A stretch of 64,000 nucleotides of DNA from Marinicella sediminis (GTDB lineage: Bacteria > Pseudomonadota > Gammaproteobacteria > Xanthomonadales > Marinicellaceae): assembly GCF_002000055.1 (NCBI RefSeq), contig NZ_MVBD01000001.1, positions 248,001-312,000 on the forward strand. The letters run 5' to 3'. Both the position numbers and the translations under genes were made by a program. Shown here piece after piece: positions 27,045-36,137 of this stretch (positions are counted from its first letter, which is position 1; every line of letters begins with the position of its first letter). Below the pieces are notes generated by a model that saw only the letters and a list, made by a program, of their open reading frames with translations, was not told where the DNA came from and ran no database searches.

Positions 27045-27519
27045 ACTAAGGCATGATTCCGGCCTCTGGTCCTGACGATGACAGGGCTGGGGGAATTGTC
27101 TGTGGTATGCACATGGGGCCTGTGGTTCCGGGTCATCTGCTGAACAGCTTTCTTTTTACCGATTCGGCCAGCTTCAAATGGGGTGTTGTTGGCTAAACCG
27201 GCATCGACCTTCGGCTGGCAGGATGGTGGTAGACTTTCGGCTGTTTTTTAACAAAAAAATAATATAGATTGCGGATATTTTGCCTGACAAGTGGTAGAAT
27301 TGCCGCGTTTGACCTGTGCGACATTTGGTCGCGGTGATTGAAGCTGACCTGGTTCAGTGTGATTTCGCACAAGAGTTGTGTTTATGATTGGTCGATGTCA
27401 TTGAATTGACAAGTTTTTGTTGGGCGATGTGTGTGTGGCATATCCCTGACAACTCAAATCATCGCCACACGTTCGTTGACAGGTCGTAAGTTTTCAAAAA
27501 TTCATTAGGGTATTAATTT
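27045..27519 (+). other. Gene-free leader region upstream of the cytochrome oxidase operon
   Basis: About 475 bp without a plausible gene, between divergent putA and coxB. A TAGAAT -10-like hexamer at 27295-27300 has no good -35. A small perfect hairpin (GCGAC/GTCGC) lies at 27318-27332. Near the end, GGCGAT (27423-27428) can pair with ATCGCC (27461-27466), or GTGTGGC (27433-27439) with GCCACAC (27464-27470); the two pairings share bases and are mutually exclusive. This may be a long 5' leader. No known riboswitch is recognised. Confidence 0.5.
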
Positions 27520-28674
27520 ATGAAAAAAGCGCAAATGAAATTCATGATGCTGATCTCCGGGTTGCTGGCAGCAACCATGGCTTCGGCAGAATATGGATTG
27601 AATTTAAGGAAGGGTGTTACTGAATACAGTGAGGCTGCTTATGGGATGCATACATTCACTTTGTGGATCTGTATCGTCATTGGGGTGATCGTGTTTGGCG
27701 CGATGATCGTGTCCATTTTTGCCCACCGGAAATCCAAAGGTGTCAAAGCTGAACAGTTTTCACACAGCCTCAAAGCAGAGGTGGTGTGGACCATCATTCC
27801 CATCCTGATTCTGGTGGTGATTGCCATTCCGGCCACCAAGGCCCTGATCAAGATGGAAAACCCCACAACTGATGACGGCAAGCCCATGAAAATGGACATG
27901 ACGATCAAAGTCACCGGCTATCAGTGGAAGTGGCGTTATGATTACCTGGATGAAGGCTTCGGGTTTTTGAGTACCCTGGCCAAAGAAAGTAATCTGGCCA
28001 GGCAAAAAGGTTCAGGCATTGATCCTTCAACCGTTGAAAACTATCTGCTGGACGTTGATAAACCATTGGTGTTACCAGCGAATACCAACATCCGTTTTCT
28101 GTTGACTGCAGACGATGTGATTCATGCCTGGTGGGTTCCGGATTTTGGCTGGAAGCGTGATGCCATTCCTGGCTATGTGAACGAAGCCTGGACCAACATC
28201 AAAACACCGGGAACTTACCGTGGCCAATGTGCTGAATTGTGTGGTAAAGACCATGGATTCATGCCCATCGTGGTCGAGGTGTTGAGTAAAGAAGATTACG
28301 CCACCTGGGTTGCTGAGCAAAAAGGTGAGCAGGCGGAAGAAGCCGTATTGGTTGAAACTGAATGGAACAAAGAAAACCTGATGGCCCGTGGAGAAGAAGT
28401 CTACAACGCACAATGTGCGGTGTGTCACCAGGCCACTGGTGCAGGCATGCCTCCGGCATTTCCCGCTTTGGCTGGCAGTGAGCTGGTTAACGGCCCGGCA
28501 GCAGACCAGATCAACCTGATCCTGAATGGTAAACCAGGCACTGCCATGCAGGCGTTTGGTAACCTGCTGTCTGAAACCGACATCGCAGCTGCCATCACTT
28601 ACACCCGCAACTCTTTTGGCAACACCGCCGGCGATATTGTTCAGCCAGCTGAAGTCAAAAGCATGAAACAATAA
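27520..28674 (+). CDS. coxB: Cytochrome c oxidase subunit II with fused cytochrome c domain
   Basis: 384 residues. Signal sequence, two membrane helices (to about 110), then the CuA cupredoxin domain with CAELCGKDHGFM (Cys237, Cys241, a His and a Met). The C-terminal extension carries a heme c motif CAVCH (Cys299, Cys302, His303) and a distal Met, making this the caa3 type that accepts electrons through its own heme. Subunit II is the electron entry point of the oxidase. It heads the operon; coxA follows 15 bp later. Confidence 0.95.
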   Translation: MKKAQMKFMMLISGLLAATMASAEYGLNLRKGVTEYSEAAYGMHTFTLWICIVIGVIVFGAMIVSIFAHRKSKGVKAEQFSHSLKAEVVWTIIPILILVVIAIPATKALIKMENPTTDDGKPMKMDMTIKVTGYQWKWRYDYLDEGFGFLSTLAKESNLARQKGSGIDPSTVENYLLDVDKPLVLPANTNIRFLLTADDVIHAWWVPDFGWKRDAIPGYVNEAWTNIKTPGTYRGQCAELCGKDHGFMPIVVEVLSKEDYATWVAEQKGEQAEEAVLVETEWNKENLMARGEEVYNAQCAVCHQATGAGMPPAFPALAGSELVNGPAADQINLILNGKPGTAMQAFGNLLSETDIAAAITYTRNSFGNTAGDIVQPAEVKSMKQ

Positions 28675-28689
28675 TTAAGAGGTTATATT

Positions 28690-30312
28690 ATGAGTCACGA
28701 TATCACACATGATGGAGTTGCCGATCACCACGACCATGATCATAAGCCCAAAGGATTTGTGAAACGCTGGTTGATGACCACCAACCACAAAGACATTGGT
28801 ACTTTGTATCTGATTTTTGCTTTTGCCATGTTTATCCTGGGTGGCGCCATGGCGATGATCATTCGTCTGGAGTTGTTTCAGCCAGGTCTGCAATTTGTAG
28901 AACCAGATTTCTTTAACCAAATGACCACCATGCACGCCCTGATCATGGTGTTCGGTGCAGTGATGCCGGCCTTCGTGGGTCTGGCCAACTGGATGATACC
29001 GATGATGATCGGTGCGCCTGATATGGCCCTGCCAAGAATGAACAACTGGTCATTCTGGATTCTGCCTTTTGCCTTTGCCCTGTTATCCTCTACCTTGTTT
29101 ATGGAAGGTGGGGCACCTGCCGGTGGCTGGACCATGTATCCTCCGCTGGTGTTACAAGGTGGTCATAACGTGGCATACCTGGTATTTGCGGTTCATTTGA
29201 TGGGTATTTCGTCCATCATGGGTGCGATCAACGTGATCGCTACCATCATGAATATGCGGGCTCCAAATGTAGGTTACCTGAACATGCCATTGTTTGTCTG
29301 GACCTGGCTGATTACCGCTTTCCTGCTGATTGCGGTGATGCCTGTTTTGGCAGGTGCAGTGACCATGTTGCTGACTGACCGTTACTTTGACACCAGTTTC
29401 TTCAATGCCGCTGGTGGTGGGGATCCGGTGTTGTTCCAGCATATTTTCTGGTTCTTCGGACATCCTGAAGTGTACATCATGATTTTACCGGCTTTTGGTG
29501 TGGTCTCTGAAATCATTCCTACTTTCGCGCGTAAGCCATTGTTTGGTTATGTGTCGATGGTATATGCCACCGCTGCCATTGCATTCCTGTCATTTATTGT
29601 ATGGGCGCATCACATGTTCTCGGTGGGTATGCCGTTGGGAGCAGAGTTGTACTTCATGTATGCCACCATGATGATTGCCGTACCGACCGGAGTGAAAATC
29701 TTCAACTGGGTAGCCACCATGTGGAAAGGCTCGATGACCTTTGAGACACCGATGTTGTTCTCTTTGGCATTCGTGATTCTGTTCACCATTGGCGGTTTCT
29801 CTGGCGTGATGATGGCTCTGGCTCCGGTTGATTTACAGTACCATGACACTTATTTCATCGTGGCGCATTTCCACTATGTACTGGTTACTGGTGCCGTCTT
29901 TGCGATCATCGCTGGTGTTTATTACTGGATACCAAAATGGTCTGGACACATGTACAACGAGCGTTTGGGCAAGATCCACTTCTGGTGGTCAACCATTTCG
30001 GTCAATGTGTTGTTCTTCCCTCAGCATTTCCTTGGTCTGGCAGGAATGCCACGAAGAATCCCGGACTATTCAACACAGTTCGCTGAATTCAATATGTGGT
30101 CCTCGATTGGTGGGTTTGCCTTTGGTCTGGCTCAGGTGTTCTTCATCTACATTGTGTGGAAGACCGTCAGAGGCGGCGAAAAAGCCACTGGTCAGGTTTG
30201 GGAAGGAGCCAAAGGTTTGGAATGGACTGTTCCTTCACCAGCTCCGCACCATACTTTTGAAGACTTTGGTCCGGTTGATCTGGATAAAATGGCCCACGGT
30301 AAAACCCATTGA
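28690..30312 (+). CDS. coxA: Cytochrome c oxidase subunit I
   Basis: 540 residues with about twelve membrane helices. It holds heme a, the heme a3-CuB centre and the proton channels. Visible hallmarks are WFFGHPEVYIMILPAFG (helix VI with the cross-linked His-Tyr pair and channel Glu), WAHHMFSVG (CuB histidines) and HDTYFIVAHFHYV (heme a/a3 histidines in helix X). The presence of the Glu in HPEVY suggests an A1-type aa3 enzyme. AAGAGG upstream supports the start. Confidence 0.97.
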   Translation: MSHDITHDGVADHHDHDHKPKGFVKRWLMTTNHKDIGTLYLIFAFAMFILGGAMAMIIRLELFQPGLQFVEPDFFNQMTTMHALIMVFGAVMPAFVGLANWMIPMMIGAPDMALPRMNNWSFWILPFAFALLSSTLFMEGGAPAGGWTMYPPLVLQGGHNVAYLVFAVHLMGISSIMGAINVIATIMNMRAPNVGYLNMPLFVWTWLITAFLLIAVMPVLAGAVTMLLTDRYFDTSFFNAAGGGDPVLFQHIFWFFGHPEVYIMILPAFGVVSEIIPTFARKPLFGYVSMVYATAAIAFLSFIVWAHHMFSVGMPLGAELYFMYATMMIAVPTGVKIFNWVATMWKGSMTFETPMLFSLAFVILFTIGGFSGVMMALAPVDLQYHDTYFIVAHFHYVLVTGAVFAIIAGVYYWIPKWSGHMYNERLGKIHFWWSTISVNVLFFPQHFLGLAGMPRRIPDYSTQFAEFNMWSSIGGFAFGLAQVFFIYIVWKTVRGGEKATGQVWEGAKGLEWTVPSPAPHHTFEDFGPVDLDKMAHGKTH

Positions 30313-30326
30313 TCTGAATCAAGCCA

Positions 30327-30455
30327 ATGAATCAAGAAGAAAAACGCATTCAGGAACAACGCAAAGCCGCCAGAAAAACAGCTGTGATACTGGCGGTGAT
30401 TGCAGTGGGCTTTTTTTCCTGGGCGGTTTACATTGTGGTGAAACATGCAACGTGA
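30327..30455 (+). CDS. 42-residue single-pass membrane protein in the oxidase operon
   Basis: An ATG at 30327 opens a frame of 42 codons ending at TGA 30453-30455. It encodes a charged, basic N-terminal half (MNQEEKRIQEQRKAARKT), then one membrane helix (AVILAVIAVGFFSWAVYIVV) and a short KHAT tail. Its end overlaps the ctaG start (30445) by 11 bp, which suggests translational coupling. Many gammaproteobacterial oxidase operons carry a small membrane protein at this point, so an assembly role is likely but inferred. It sits 14 bp after coxA. Confidence 0.72.
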   Translation: MNQEEKRIQEQRKAARKTAVILAVIAVGFFSWAVYIVVKHAT

Positions 30456-31017
30456 ACAGGAAAACAGGAAAGTACTGAAGATCGGCCTGACCGTTGCTGT
30501 GCTGATGGTGGGTTTTGGTTTCGCCCTGGTGCCCCTGTATGACATCATTTGTGACATCACTGGATTGAATGGCAAAACCGGTGTGTTGGCTGCGCAGGAT
30601 GTCAGGGAAACGGCCGTCGATCACACCGTGGTGGTGCAGTTTGATGGCACGGTCAACAGTGACCTGCCCTGGTCCTTCAGGCCCAAACAGTTTTCCATGG
30701 AAGTGGTGCCTGGTAAGTTGTATCACACGGAATACATTGCCAAAAACATTTCCACTGATGATGTCACCGGACAAGCTGTACCGAGTGTGGCTCCCAACGA
30801 GGCCTCGATTTATTTCAGTAAAACAGAATGTTTTTGTTTCACTGAACAATTGCTGGCATCAGGCGAGGAAAAAAACATGCCTGTGACATTCATTGTCAGT
30901 GCAGACATTCCCAAAGACATCGATGTGTTGACTTTGTCATACACGTTTTTTAATAAAAATCGCATGACCACTGCTGAAAAGCAACAAGCGGGTAATGCCA
31001 ATCATGAAAAAATTTAA
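30445..31017 (+). CDS. ctaG: Cytochrome c oxidase copper assembly protein CtaG/Cox11
   Basis: 190 residues. One membrane helix (about 12-34) precedes the periplasmic immunoglobulin-like copper domain. The Cu(I)-binding CFCF motif is present as Cys129-Phe-Cys131 in ECFCFTEQ, and the PSVAPNEASIYFSKTECFC region follows the family closely. Cox11 delivers copper to the CuB site of subunit I. It starts inside the end of the 42-residue gene and is followed by coxC. Confidence 0.94.
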   Translation: MQREQENRKVLKIGLTVAVLMVGFGFALVPLYDIICDITGLNGKTGVLAAQDVRETAVDHTVVVQFDGTVNSDLPWSFRPKQFSMEVVPGKLYHTEYIAKNISTDDVTGQAVPSVAPNEASIYFSKTECFCFTEQLLASGEEKNMPVTFIVSADIPKDIDVLTLSYTFFNKNRMTTAEKQQAGNANHEKI

Positions 31018-31038
31018 AAATATATAGAGGCAAGAACA

Positions 31039-31911
31039 ATGTCAGAAGCGAGTAAAGATCAATATTACGTACCTCACCTAGCCAAGTGGCCTATTGTTGG
31101 ATCCGTCGGTCTAACGGTGACTGTATTGGGCGCCATTAATTTATTGAACAGTGAAAATCCAGGTACACCCTGGATGCTTTATCTGGGCTTTGCCATCATC
31201 CTGTTGATGATGTTTGGTTGGTTTGGTGAAGTCATCAAAGAGAGTGAAGACAACCTCTACAATACCCAGGTGGACACGTCATTCCGAATGGGTATGATCT
31301 GGTTTATTTTCTCAGAAGTGATGTTCTTTGGAGCCTTCTTTGGTGCTTTGTTTTATGCCAGAACTTTCTCCGTGCCCTGGTTGGGTGGAGAAGGCACAGG
31401 CCTGTCAACCAATGAAGTGTTGTGGAATGGTTATGAAGGTGTCTGGCCGACCAATGGTCCAGGGGATCTGGGCGGTCGCTTTGAACTGATTGATCCTTAT
31501 CACCTGCCTTTGATCAACACCTTGTTGTTATTGGCCAGTTCGGTCACCATCACCATTGCTCACCATGCATTAAGAGCCAACAACCGTTCACAAACCATCA
31601 TCTGGCTGATCGCCACGGTGATTCTGGGTGCAGTGTTCCTGTTTTATCAGGCAGAAGAATACATTGAAGCTTACCGTGATTTGAATCTGACATTGTCTTC
31701 AGGCATTTATGGCTCAACATTTTTCATGTTGACCGGGTTCCATGGCATGCATGTGACGTTGGGAGCAATCATGATCACCATCATTACCATCCGGGTAATT
31801 CGCGGTCATTTCAGACCGGAGAGTCATTTTGGTTTTGAAGCTGTGGCCTGGTACTGGCACTTTGTAGACGTGGTCTGGCTGGGATTATTTATCTTTGTGT
31901 ATATCCTCTGA
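31039..31911 (+). CDS. coxC: Cytochrome c oxidase subunit III
   Basis: 290 residues, about seven membrane helices. Family features are seen in RMGMIWFIFSEVMFFGAFF, the LLLASSVTITIAHHAL segment, FHGMHVTLG and a final WYWHFVDVVWLGLF with the typical aromatic/His run. Subunit III stabilises the catalytic core and supports proton uptake. It closes the first part of the operon; a strong terminator follows at 31936. Confidence 0.95.
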   Translation: MSEASKDQYYVPHLAKWPIVGSVGLTVTVLGAINLLNSENPGTPWMLYLGFAIILLMMFGWFGEVIKESEDNLYNTQVDTSFRMGMIWFIFSEVMFFGAFFGALFYARTFSVPWLGGEGTGLSTNEVLWNGYEGVWPTNGPGDLGGRFELIDPYHLPLINTLLLLASSVTITIAHHALRANNRSQTIIWLIATVILGAVFLFYQAEEYIEAYRDLNLTLSSGIYGSTFFMLTGFHGMHVTLGAIMITIITIRVIRGHFRPESHFGFEAVAWYWHFVDVVWLGLFIFVYIL

Positions 31912-31935
31912 TAGACACCTGCCAATCTGTACTTC

Positions 31936-31966
31936 GAAAACCCATCGCTTTGATGGGTTTTCTACA
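31936..31966 (+). terminator. Rho-independent terminator after coxC
   Basis: Perfect 11-bp stem (GAAAACCCATC and its complement, 31936-31962) with a 5-nt loop. The 3' arm carries the T-run (GGGTTTTC). It may end or attenuate transcription before the DUF2909 and SURF1 genes. Confidence 0.75.
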
Positions 31967-32009
31967 TCAAATCCAGTAAAATACCCGTTCATTTGACACG
32001 TCTGCCGTT

Positions 32010-32222
32010 ATGAAAATTGTCATCATTCTTATGTTGTTGTTTATCCTCTTCAGTCTGGGTTCTGCCATGTTCTATCTGGTGAAAGGTCAGGGTAAGAGTC
32101 AGAACACTGTACGCTTTCTGACGGTTCGTGTTGTGCTGAGTGTGTTGTTGTTTTTATTCATCATTCTGGCCGCTCACATGGGCTGGATCGAAACCCAGCA
32201 ACCCGCGTTTCTCAGACCCTGA
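32010..32222 (+). CDS. DUF2909 twin-transmembrane protein
   Basis: 70 residues with two membrane helices (about 4-24 and 40-62) separated by a short charged loop (KGQGKSQNTVRFLTVR). The layout and position beside SURF1 match DUF2909 proteins, which accompany cytochrome oxidase operons in many gammaproteobacteria. The role is unknown; an accessory in oxidase assembly is inferred from context. SURF1 starts 6 bp after its stop. Confidence 0.8.
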   Translation: MKIVIILMLLFILFSLGSAMFYLVKGQGKSQNTVRFLTVRVVLSVLLFLFIILAAHMGWIETQQPAFLRP

Positions 32223-32228
32223 ATTCTG

Positions 32229-32933
32229 ATGAAGCGATTTCCCTGGTTATTCACCCTGCTGTGGTTGTTGATTCTTGTGGTGATGTTGTCTGCCGGCTTT
32301 TGGCAACTGAACCGGGCAGAGGAAAAACGCCTGATGGCAAAGCGAATGTCAGCTGGACAAACTGCGGTTCCCACGAGTGCCAAAGACTGGGCACAATTAC
32401 AGGCATTTGATCAAGTGATGATCACCGGGCACTTTCAGCCACAACAGTTTTTACTCAGTAACCAGATCGTAGATGGGCAAGTAGGCTTTTTTGTCTTCAC
32501 AGCCTTTACCACAGTCAATCAATTACATTTATTGGTTAACCGGGGCTGGGTGGCAACTGCTGACGCTGAGATACAGGTCACTGATCATGAAGTTCAACTG
32601 ACGGGTCTGGTGGCAGATTGGCCACGACCAGGTATCCAGTTGGGTGAACAAATACTGACCGAACAGCAACAACAGGTGGTGACTTATTTGCCACCGGACT
32701 TGACCCGGCAATGGTTACAAGACCAATTGTGTCAACCAGCCGCATGTGAGGTGTTGTCACAGGTCATGAAATTATCCCCGGAAGCGCCATTGGGATTCGT
32801 CAGAAAATGGCAGGCGCCGGTGATGACACCAGCCAAACATCAGGCTTATGCGGTTCAATGGTTCAGCATGTCAGCGGTGTTGTTACTGGTGTGGTTGATA
32901 TTTATCAGGAAGCATTATGCAGGCAAAGACTAA
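32229..32933 (+). CDS. SURF1 family oxidase assembly protein
   Basis: 234 residues with a membrane helix at each end (about 6-25 and 212-230) and a periplasmic domain between, the standard SURF1 plan. Motifs include FWQLNRAEEKR near residue 20, FLLSNQIVDGQVGF, LLVNRGWV and a PGIQLG segment. SURF1 helps place heme a into subunit I. The following gene starts 17 bp before its stop. Confidence 0.9.
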   Translation: MKRFPWLFTLLWLLILVVMLSAGFWQLNRAEEKRLMAKRMSAGQTAVPTSAKDWAQLQAFDQVMITGHFQPQQFLLSNQIVDGQVGFFVFTAFTTVNQLHLLVNRGWVATADAEIQVTDHEVQLTGLVADWPRPGIQLGEQILTEQQQQVVTYLPPDLTRQWLQDQLCQPAACEVLSQVMKLSPEAPLGFVRKWQAPVMTPAKHQAYAVQWFSMSAVLLLVWLIFIRKHYAGKD

Positions 32934-33483
32934 AAACAGGCTCACCATCTTGTTCACAGTGGTGTTGTTTACCGCACCAGTGGTGGTGGCATACTTATTG
33001 AGTTCCGGGTTGATTGAATACAAACCGGATGGCACCAAAAACAATGGGCGGTTCATCTCACCATTGGTTAAAATCGCTGATCATGCCAATGGTCCTTGGG
33101 TTGATCAACTGAACGATCACTGGACCTTGATCAGGCGTGTTCCCGGATCTTGTGAACCTGGTTGTGAACAATTGCAGGATGAGTTGCTCAGGTACCGCCT
33201 CAGTTTGGGGCATCGGGCTGAAAAGCTGGAATTGATGTTGATGACTGATCAGTCACTGAGCGCCGGTGAAGACCTGTTCCCGCTGGTAAAAAAAGTCAGT
33301 TTGGCCGGTAACCAGGCATTGCAAGGCGTTATGGACCAGTTGTCTGTTGAGTCGTTGGGCAACGGTGATGGTTTGTATGTGGTGGCTCCGGAAGGTTTTT
33401 TGATGATGGCATTCACTGCACAAAACAGTTCCAGTGAAATCATCAAAGATTTATCATTATTGGTTAAAAGAAAAGGCGATTGA
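32917..33483 (+). CDS. Sco-like membrane-anchored protein of the oxidase operon
   Basis: 188 residues. One N-terminal membrane helix (about 8-30), then a periplasmic domain with thioredoxin-like features: WTLIRRVPGSCEPGCEQLQD holds a CxxxC pair (near residues 75-80) as in Sco copper chaperones, and a LELMLMTDQ strand follows. The C-terminal YVVAPEGFLMMAF matches the cis-Pro/late strand region only loosely. Proteins of this kind sit between SURF1 and heme A synthase in related operons; copper handling for CuA is inferred. It overlaps SURF1 by 17 bp. Confidence 0.75.
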   Translation: MQAKTKNRLTILFTVVLFTAPVVVAYLLSSGLIEYKPDGTKNNGRFISPLVKIADHANGPWVDQLNDHWTLIRRVPGSCEPGCEQLQDELLRYRLSLGHRAEKLELMLMTDQSLSAGEDLFPLVKKVSLAGNQALQGVMDQLSVESLGNGDGLYVVAPEGFLMMAFTAQNSSSEIIKDLSLLVKRKGD

Positions 33484-33484
33484 T

Positions 33485-34459
33485 ATGAAATACAGACACT
33501 TGGCCTGGTTTGCTGTTGGACTGACATTGTGTGTGGTGGTGTTGGGTGCTTATGTGAGGTTGTCAGATGCCGGCCTGGGATGTCCGGACTGGCCGGGTTG
33601 TTATGGTCACCTTGCCTGGCCCAATGAGGCCCATGAAATTGAAAAGGCCAACGCCACGTTCACTGAACGAGCGGTTGAAATCGATAAGGCCTGGAAAGAA
33701 ATGGCTCACCGTTATCTGGCTGGCATCCTGGGATTGGTGGTGTTGGCATTGTTCGTCTGGGCGTTCAGGCGACGTCATCTGGACAGTTATGCCTTGCCTC
33801 TGGTCATTGGTGCAGTGATTGTTTTTCAGGCTGCGCTGGGAATGTGGACGGTCACCCTTAAACTTCATCCCAGTATTGTGATGAGCCATTTGCTGGGAGG
33901 CTTAACGACTTTGTCGTTGCTGACCTGGTTGGCGTGTTCCAGGACACCTGCGATGACACCTTACCGCTATGCAGGGCATGTCAAGCAATGGATGGTGGTG
34001 GTTGGTTTGGTATTATTACTGGTGCAAATTGCATTGGGTGGGTGGACCAGCGCCAATTATGCGGCGCTCGCATGTGTGGGCTTTCCGCAGTGTAATGGTG
34101 TGTGGATACCGGAAATGGATTTTGTTCAGGGCTTTGATCTGTTTAAGCAATATGGGCCTAATTATGAGTTCGGTGTGAAGGACGGACCAGCCAGAATTGC
34201 CATACAAATGACTCATCGATTTGGTTTTCTGGTGGTGACAGCTTACTTTGCCTGGTTAATTTTTAAACTCACCCGTAATCGTGAATTGATGCCACTGGGG
34301 TTGAGCCTGTTGACTTTACTGGTGATACAGATAGCCCTGGGAATCATCAATGTGACATATTCATTGCCATTGGTTGTGGCGACCATGCATAATGGCGTGG
34401 CTGCTTTGTTGCTGGTCAACATGGTGGTGCTGTTGTATAAAACCCGAAAAACACCCTGA
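33485..34459 (+). CDS. ctaA: Heme A synthase
   Basis: 324 residues with about eight membrane helices. CtaA/Cox15 oxidises the methyl group of heme O to form heme A. The two-repeat structure shows in VVVLGAYVRLSDAGLGCPDWPGC and the later QIALGGWTSANYAALACVGFPQC, each with paired cysteines, and in the histidines of MAHRYLAG, PSIVMSHLL, MTHRFGF and TMHNG. The ATG at 33485 follows the previous stop by 1 bp. ctaB lies 8 bp downstream. Confidence 0.95.
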   Translation: MKYRHLAWFAVGLTLCVVVLGAYVRLSDAGLGCPDWPGCYGHLAWPNEAHEIEKANATFTERAVEIDKAWKEMAHRYLAGILGLVVLALFVWAFRRRHLDSYALPLVIGAVIVFQAALGMWTVTLKLHPSIVMSHLLGGLTTLSLLTWLACSRTPAMTPYRYAGHVKQWMVVVGLVLLLVQIALGGWTSANYAALACVGFPQCNGVWIPEMDFVQGFDLFKQYGPNYEFGVKDGPARIAIQMTHRFGFLVVTAYFAWLIFKLTRNRELMPLGLSLLTLLVIQIALGIINVTYSLPLVVATMHNGVAALLLVNMVVLLYKTRKTP

Positions 34460-34467
34460 CATCAAAC

Positions 34468-35376
34468 ATGAGCCAATTTAAACAATACCTGGAACTGACC
34501 AAGCCCAAAGTGGTGTTGCTCATACTGTTCACCGCTTTGGTGGGAATGTTATTGTCCATGCGCAACTTCCCTGAATCCGAATGGTGGTTGATTCTGTGGG
34601 GTATGATTGGTATTGGCTTGTCTTCTGGAGCGGCCGCTGCAATCAATCACTGGGCTGATCAGAAAGCCGACGCGATCATGCTCAGAACCCAGCACCGGCC
34701 GTTGCCTAGTGGAGAACTCAGTGCCGGTAAGGTGTTGTTGTTTGCAGGAATTTTAACTTTGGTCGGGATGTCTGTTCTGGTGTACTTTGTCAATGTGTTG
34801 ACCGCCGTTCTGACGTTTCTGTCGCTCATTGGTTATGCATTTGTTTACACCTTTTACCTGAAACGCGCCACGCCACAGAACATTGTTATTGGTGGTGCTG
34901 CAGGTGCCACTCCACCGGTTTTGGGTTGGTCGACCATGACCGGCCATGTCACCGCTGATTCACTGATTCTGTTTGGTATCATTTTTGCCTGGACACCTCC
35001 GCATTTTTGGGCACTGGCCATTTACCGCAAGGAAGATTATGCCAAAGCCGATATTCCAATGTTGCCCGTGACTCATGGTGTTGAGTTCACCCAGCTGCAC
35101 ATCATGCTGTATACGGTCATTCTGATTCTGGTAACCATTTTTCCTTTCTTGACAGGAATGAGTGGTTTGATCTACCTCACCGGTGCCCTGTTGCTGGGTG
35201 GTAAATTCCTGTGGATGACGATTCAATTGAAACGTACCCAGTCGCCATTACTGGCCTGGCAAACATTCAAGTATTCCATCTGGTATCTGATGTTGTTGTT
35301 CGCCTTTCTGTTGGTTGATCATTATGTGCACCTTGGTGATGTCATGCCTCGCCTGTTTCAGGAACCCATTTTTTGA
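34468..35376 (+). CDS. ctaB: Heme O synthase (protoheme IX farnesyltransferase)
   Basis: 302 residues, UbiA superfamily with nine membrane helices. It adds a farnesyl group to heme b. The first aspartate-rich motif appears as NHWADQKADAIMLRT with the RPLPSG element, and the second as YRKEDYAKADIPMLP. It acts just before CtaA in heme A synthesis. Its stop overlaps the start of tatD. Confidence 0.95.
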   Translation: MSQFKQYLELTKPKVVLLILFTALVGMLLSMRNFPESEWWLILWGMIGIGLSSGAAAAINHWADQKADAIMLRTQHRPLPSGELSAGKVLLFAGILTLVGMSVLVYFVNVLTAVLTFLSLIGYAFVYTFYLKRATPQNIVIGGAAGATPPVLGWSTMTGHVTADSLILFGIIFAWTPPHFWALAIYRKEDYAKADIPMLPVTHGVEFTQLHIMLYTVILILVTIFPFLTGMSGLIYLTGALLLGGKFLWMTIQLKRTQSPLLAWQTFKYSIWYLMLLFAFLLVDHYVHLGDVMPRLFQEPIF

Positions 35377-36137
35377 CCCGTCTGATTGATTCACACATTC
35401 ACCTGGATGATGACCGCTATGCCAGTGATCGGGCAGAGCTGATTAAGATGGCGCAAATGGCAGGGGTCAGTCAGTTTATTGTGCCAGCGGTCAGCCGGAA
35501 AAGATTTGCCACGGTACAACAGTTGGCAATGAAACATGAATCGGTGTTCCACACCCTGGGTCTGCATCCTTATTATATTGACCAACACAGTGCTGAGGAT
35601 CTGGAAGCCCTGGCGACAGCCCTGTCTCAGCCCGGCGTGATCGGTGTGGGTGAATGTGGCCTGGACCATTTCCTCAAAAACCTTGATCGCAACAAACAAC
35701 AGCTGGTGTTTGAAGCCCAGGTGGTGCTGGCCAAACACTTTAAACTGCCTTTGATTTTACATGTCAGGGGTGCTGTGGATGATGTTTTTAATGTGCTGAA
35801 AAAACACGATTATTATCATGCCGTCATGCACAGTTTCAATGGATCGGCAGAACAAGCACGACAGATCACCGCTGCCGGGGTCTATTTGGGTTTCGGGCCG
35901 GCAGTCTGTAATCCCCAGGCACGCAAACTACAAACCATGGTTCAATCCGTACCGCTTGATCGCATCATGCTGGAAACTGATGGGCCGGACCAGCCATTTT
36001 ATGACCGTTACGGTAAACGCAATTTGCCGATTGATTTACTCAGGGTCAATCAAGAGCTGGCAACCATTTTGAACGTCGACGCCATGACATTGGCTGAGCA
36101 GACAGCGGCAAACGCCAGGGCATTGTTTCGCATATGA
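35373..36137 (+). CDS. tatD: TatD family metal-dependent hydrolase
   Basis: 254 residues. Metal ligands of the family are present: HxH in DSHIHLDD, Glu in GECGLD, His in LILHVRG, His in VMHSFNG and Asp in LETDGPD. TatD enzymes are 3'-5' exonucleases or D-aminoacyl-type hydrolases; the substrate here is not certain. A TTG start at 35373 overlaps the ctaB stop and has AGGAA about 10 bp upstream; no ATG fits the family's N-terminus (LIDSHIHLD). tcdA overlaps its stop by 4 bp. Confidence 0.92.
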   Translation: MTRLIDSHIHLDDDRYASDRAELIKMAQMAGVSQFIVPAVSRKRFATVQQLAMKHESVFHTLGLHPYYIDQHSAEDLEALATALSQPGVIGVGECGLDHFLKNLDRNKQQLVFEAQVVLAKHFKLPLILHVRGAVDDVFNVLKKHDYYHAVMHSFNGSAEQARQITAAGVYLGFGPAVCNPQARKLQTMVQSVPLDRIMLETDGPDQPFYDRYGKRNLPIDLLRVNQELATILNVDAMTLAEQTAANARALFRI

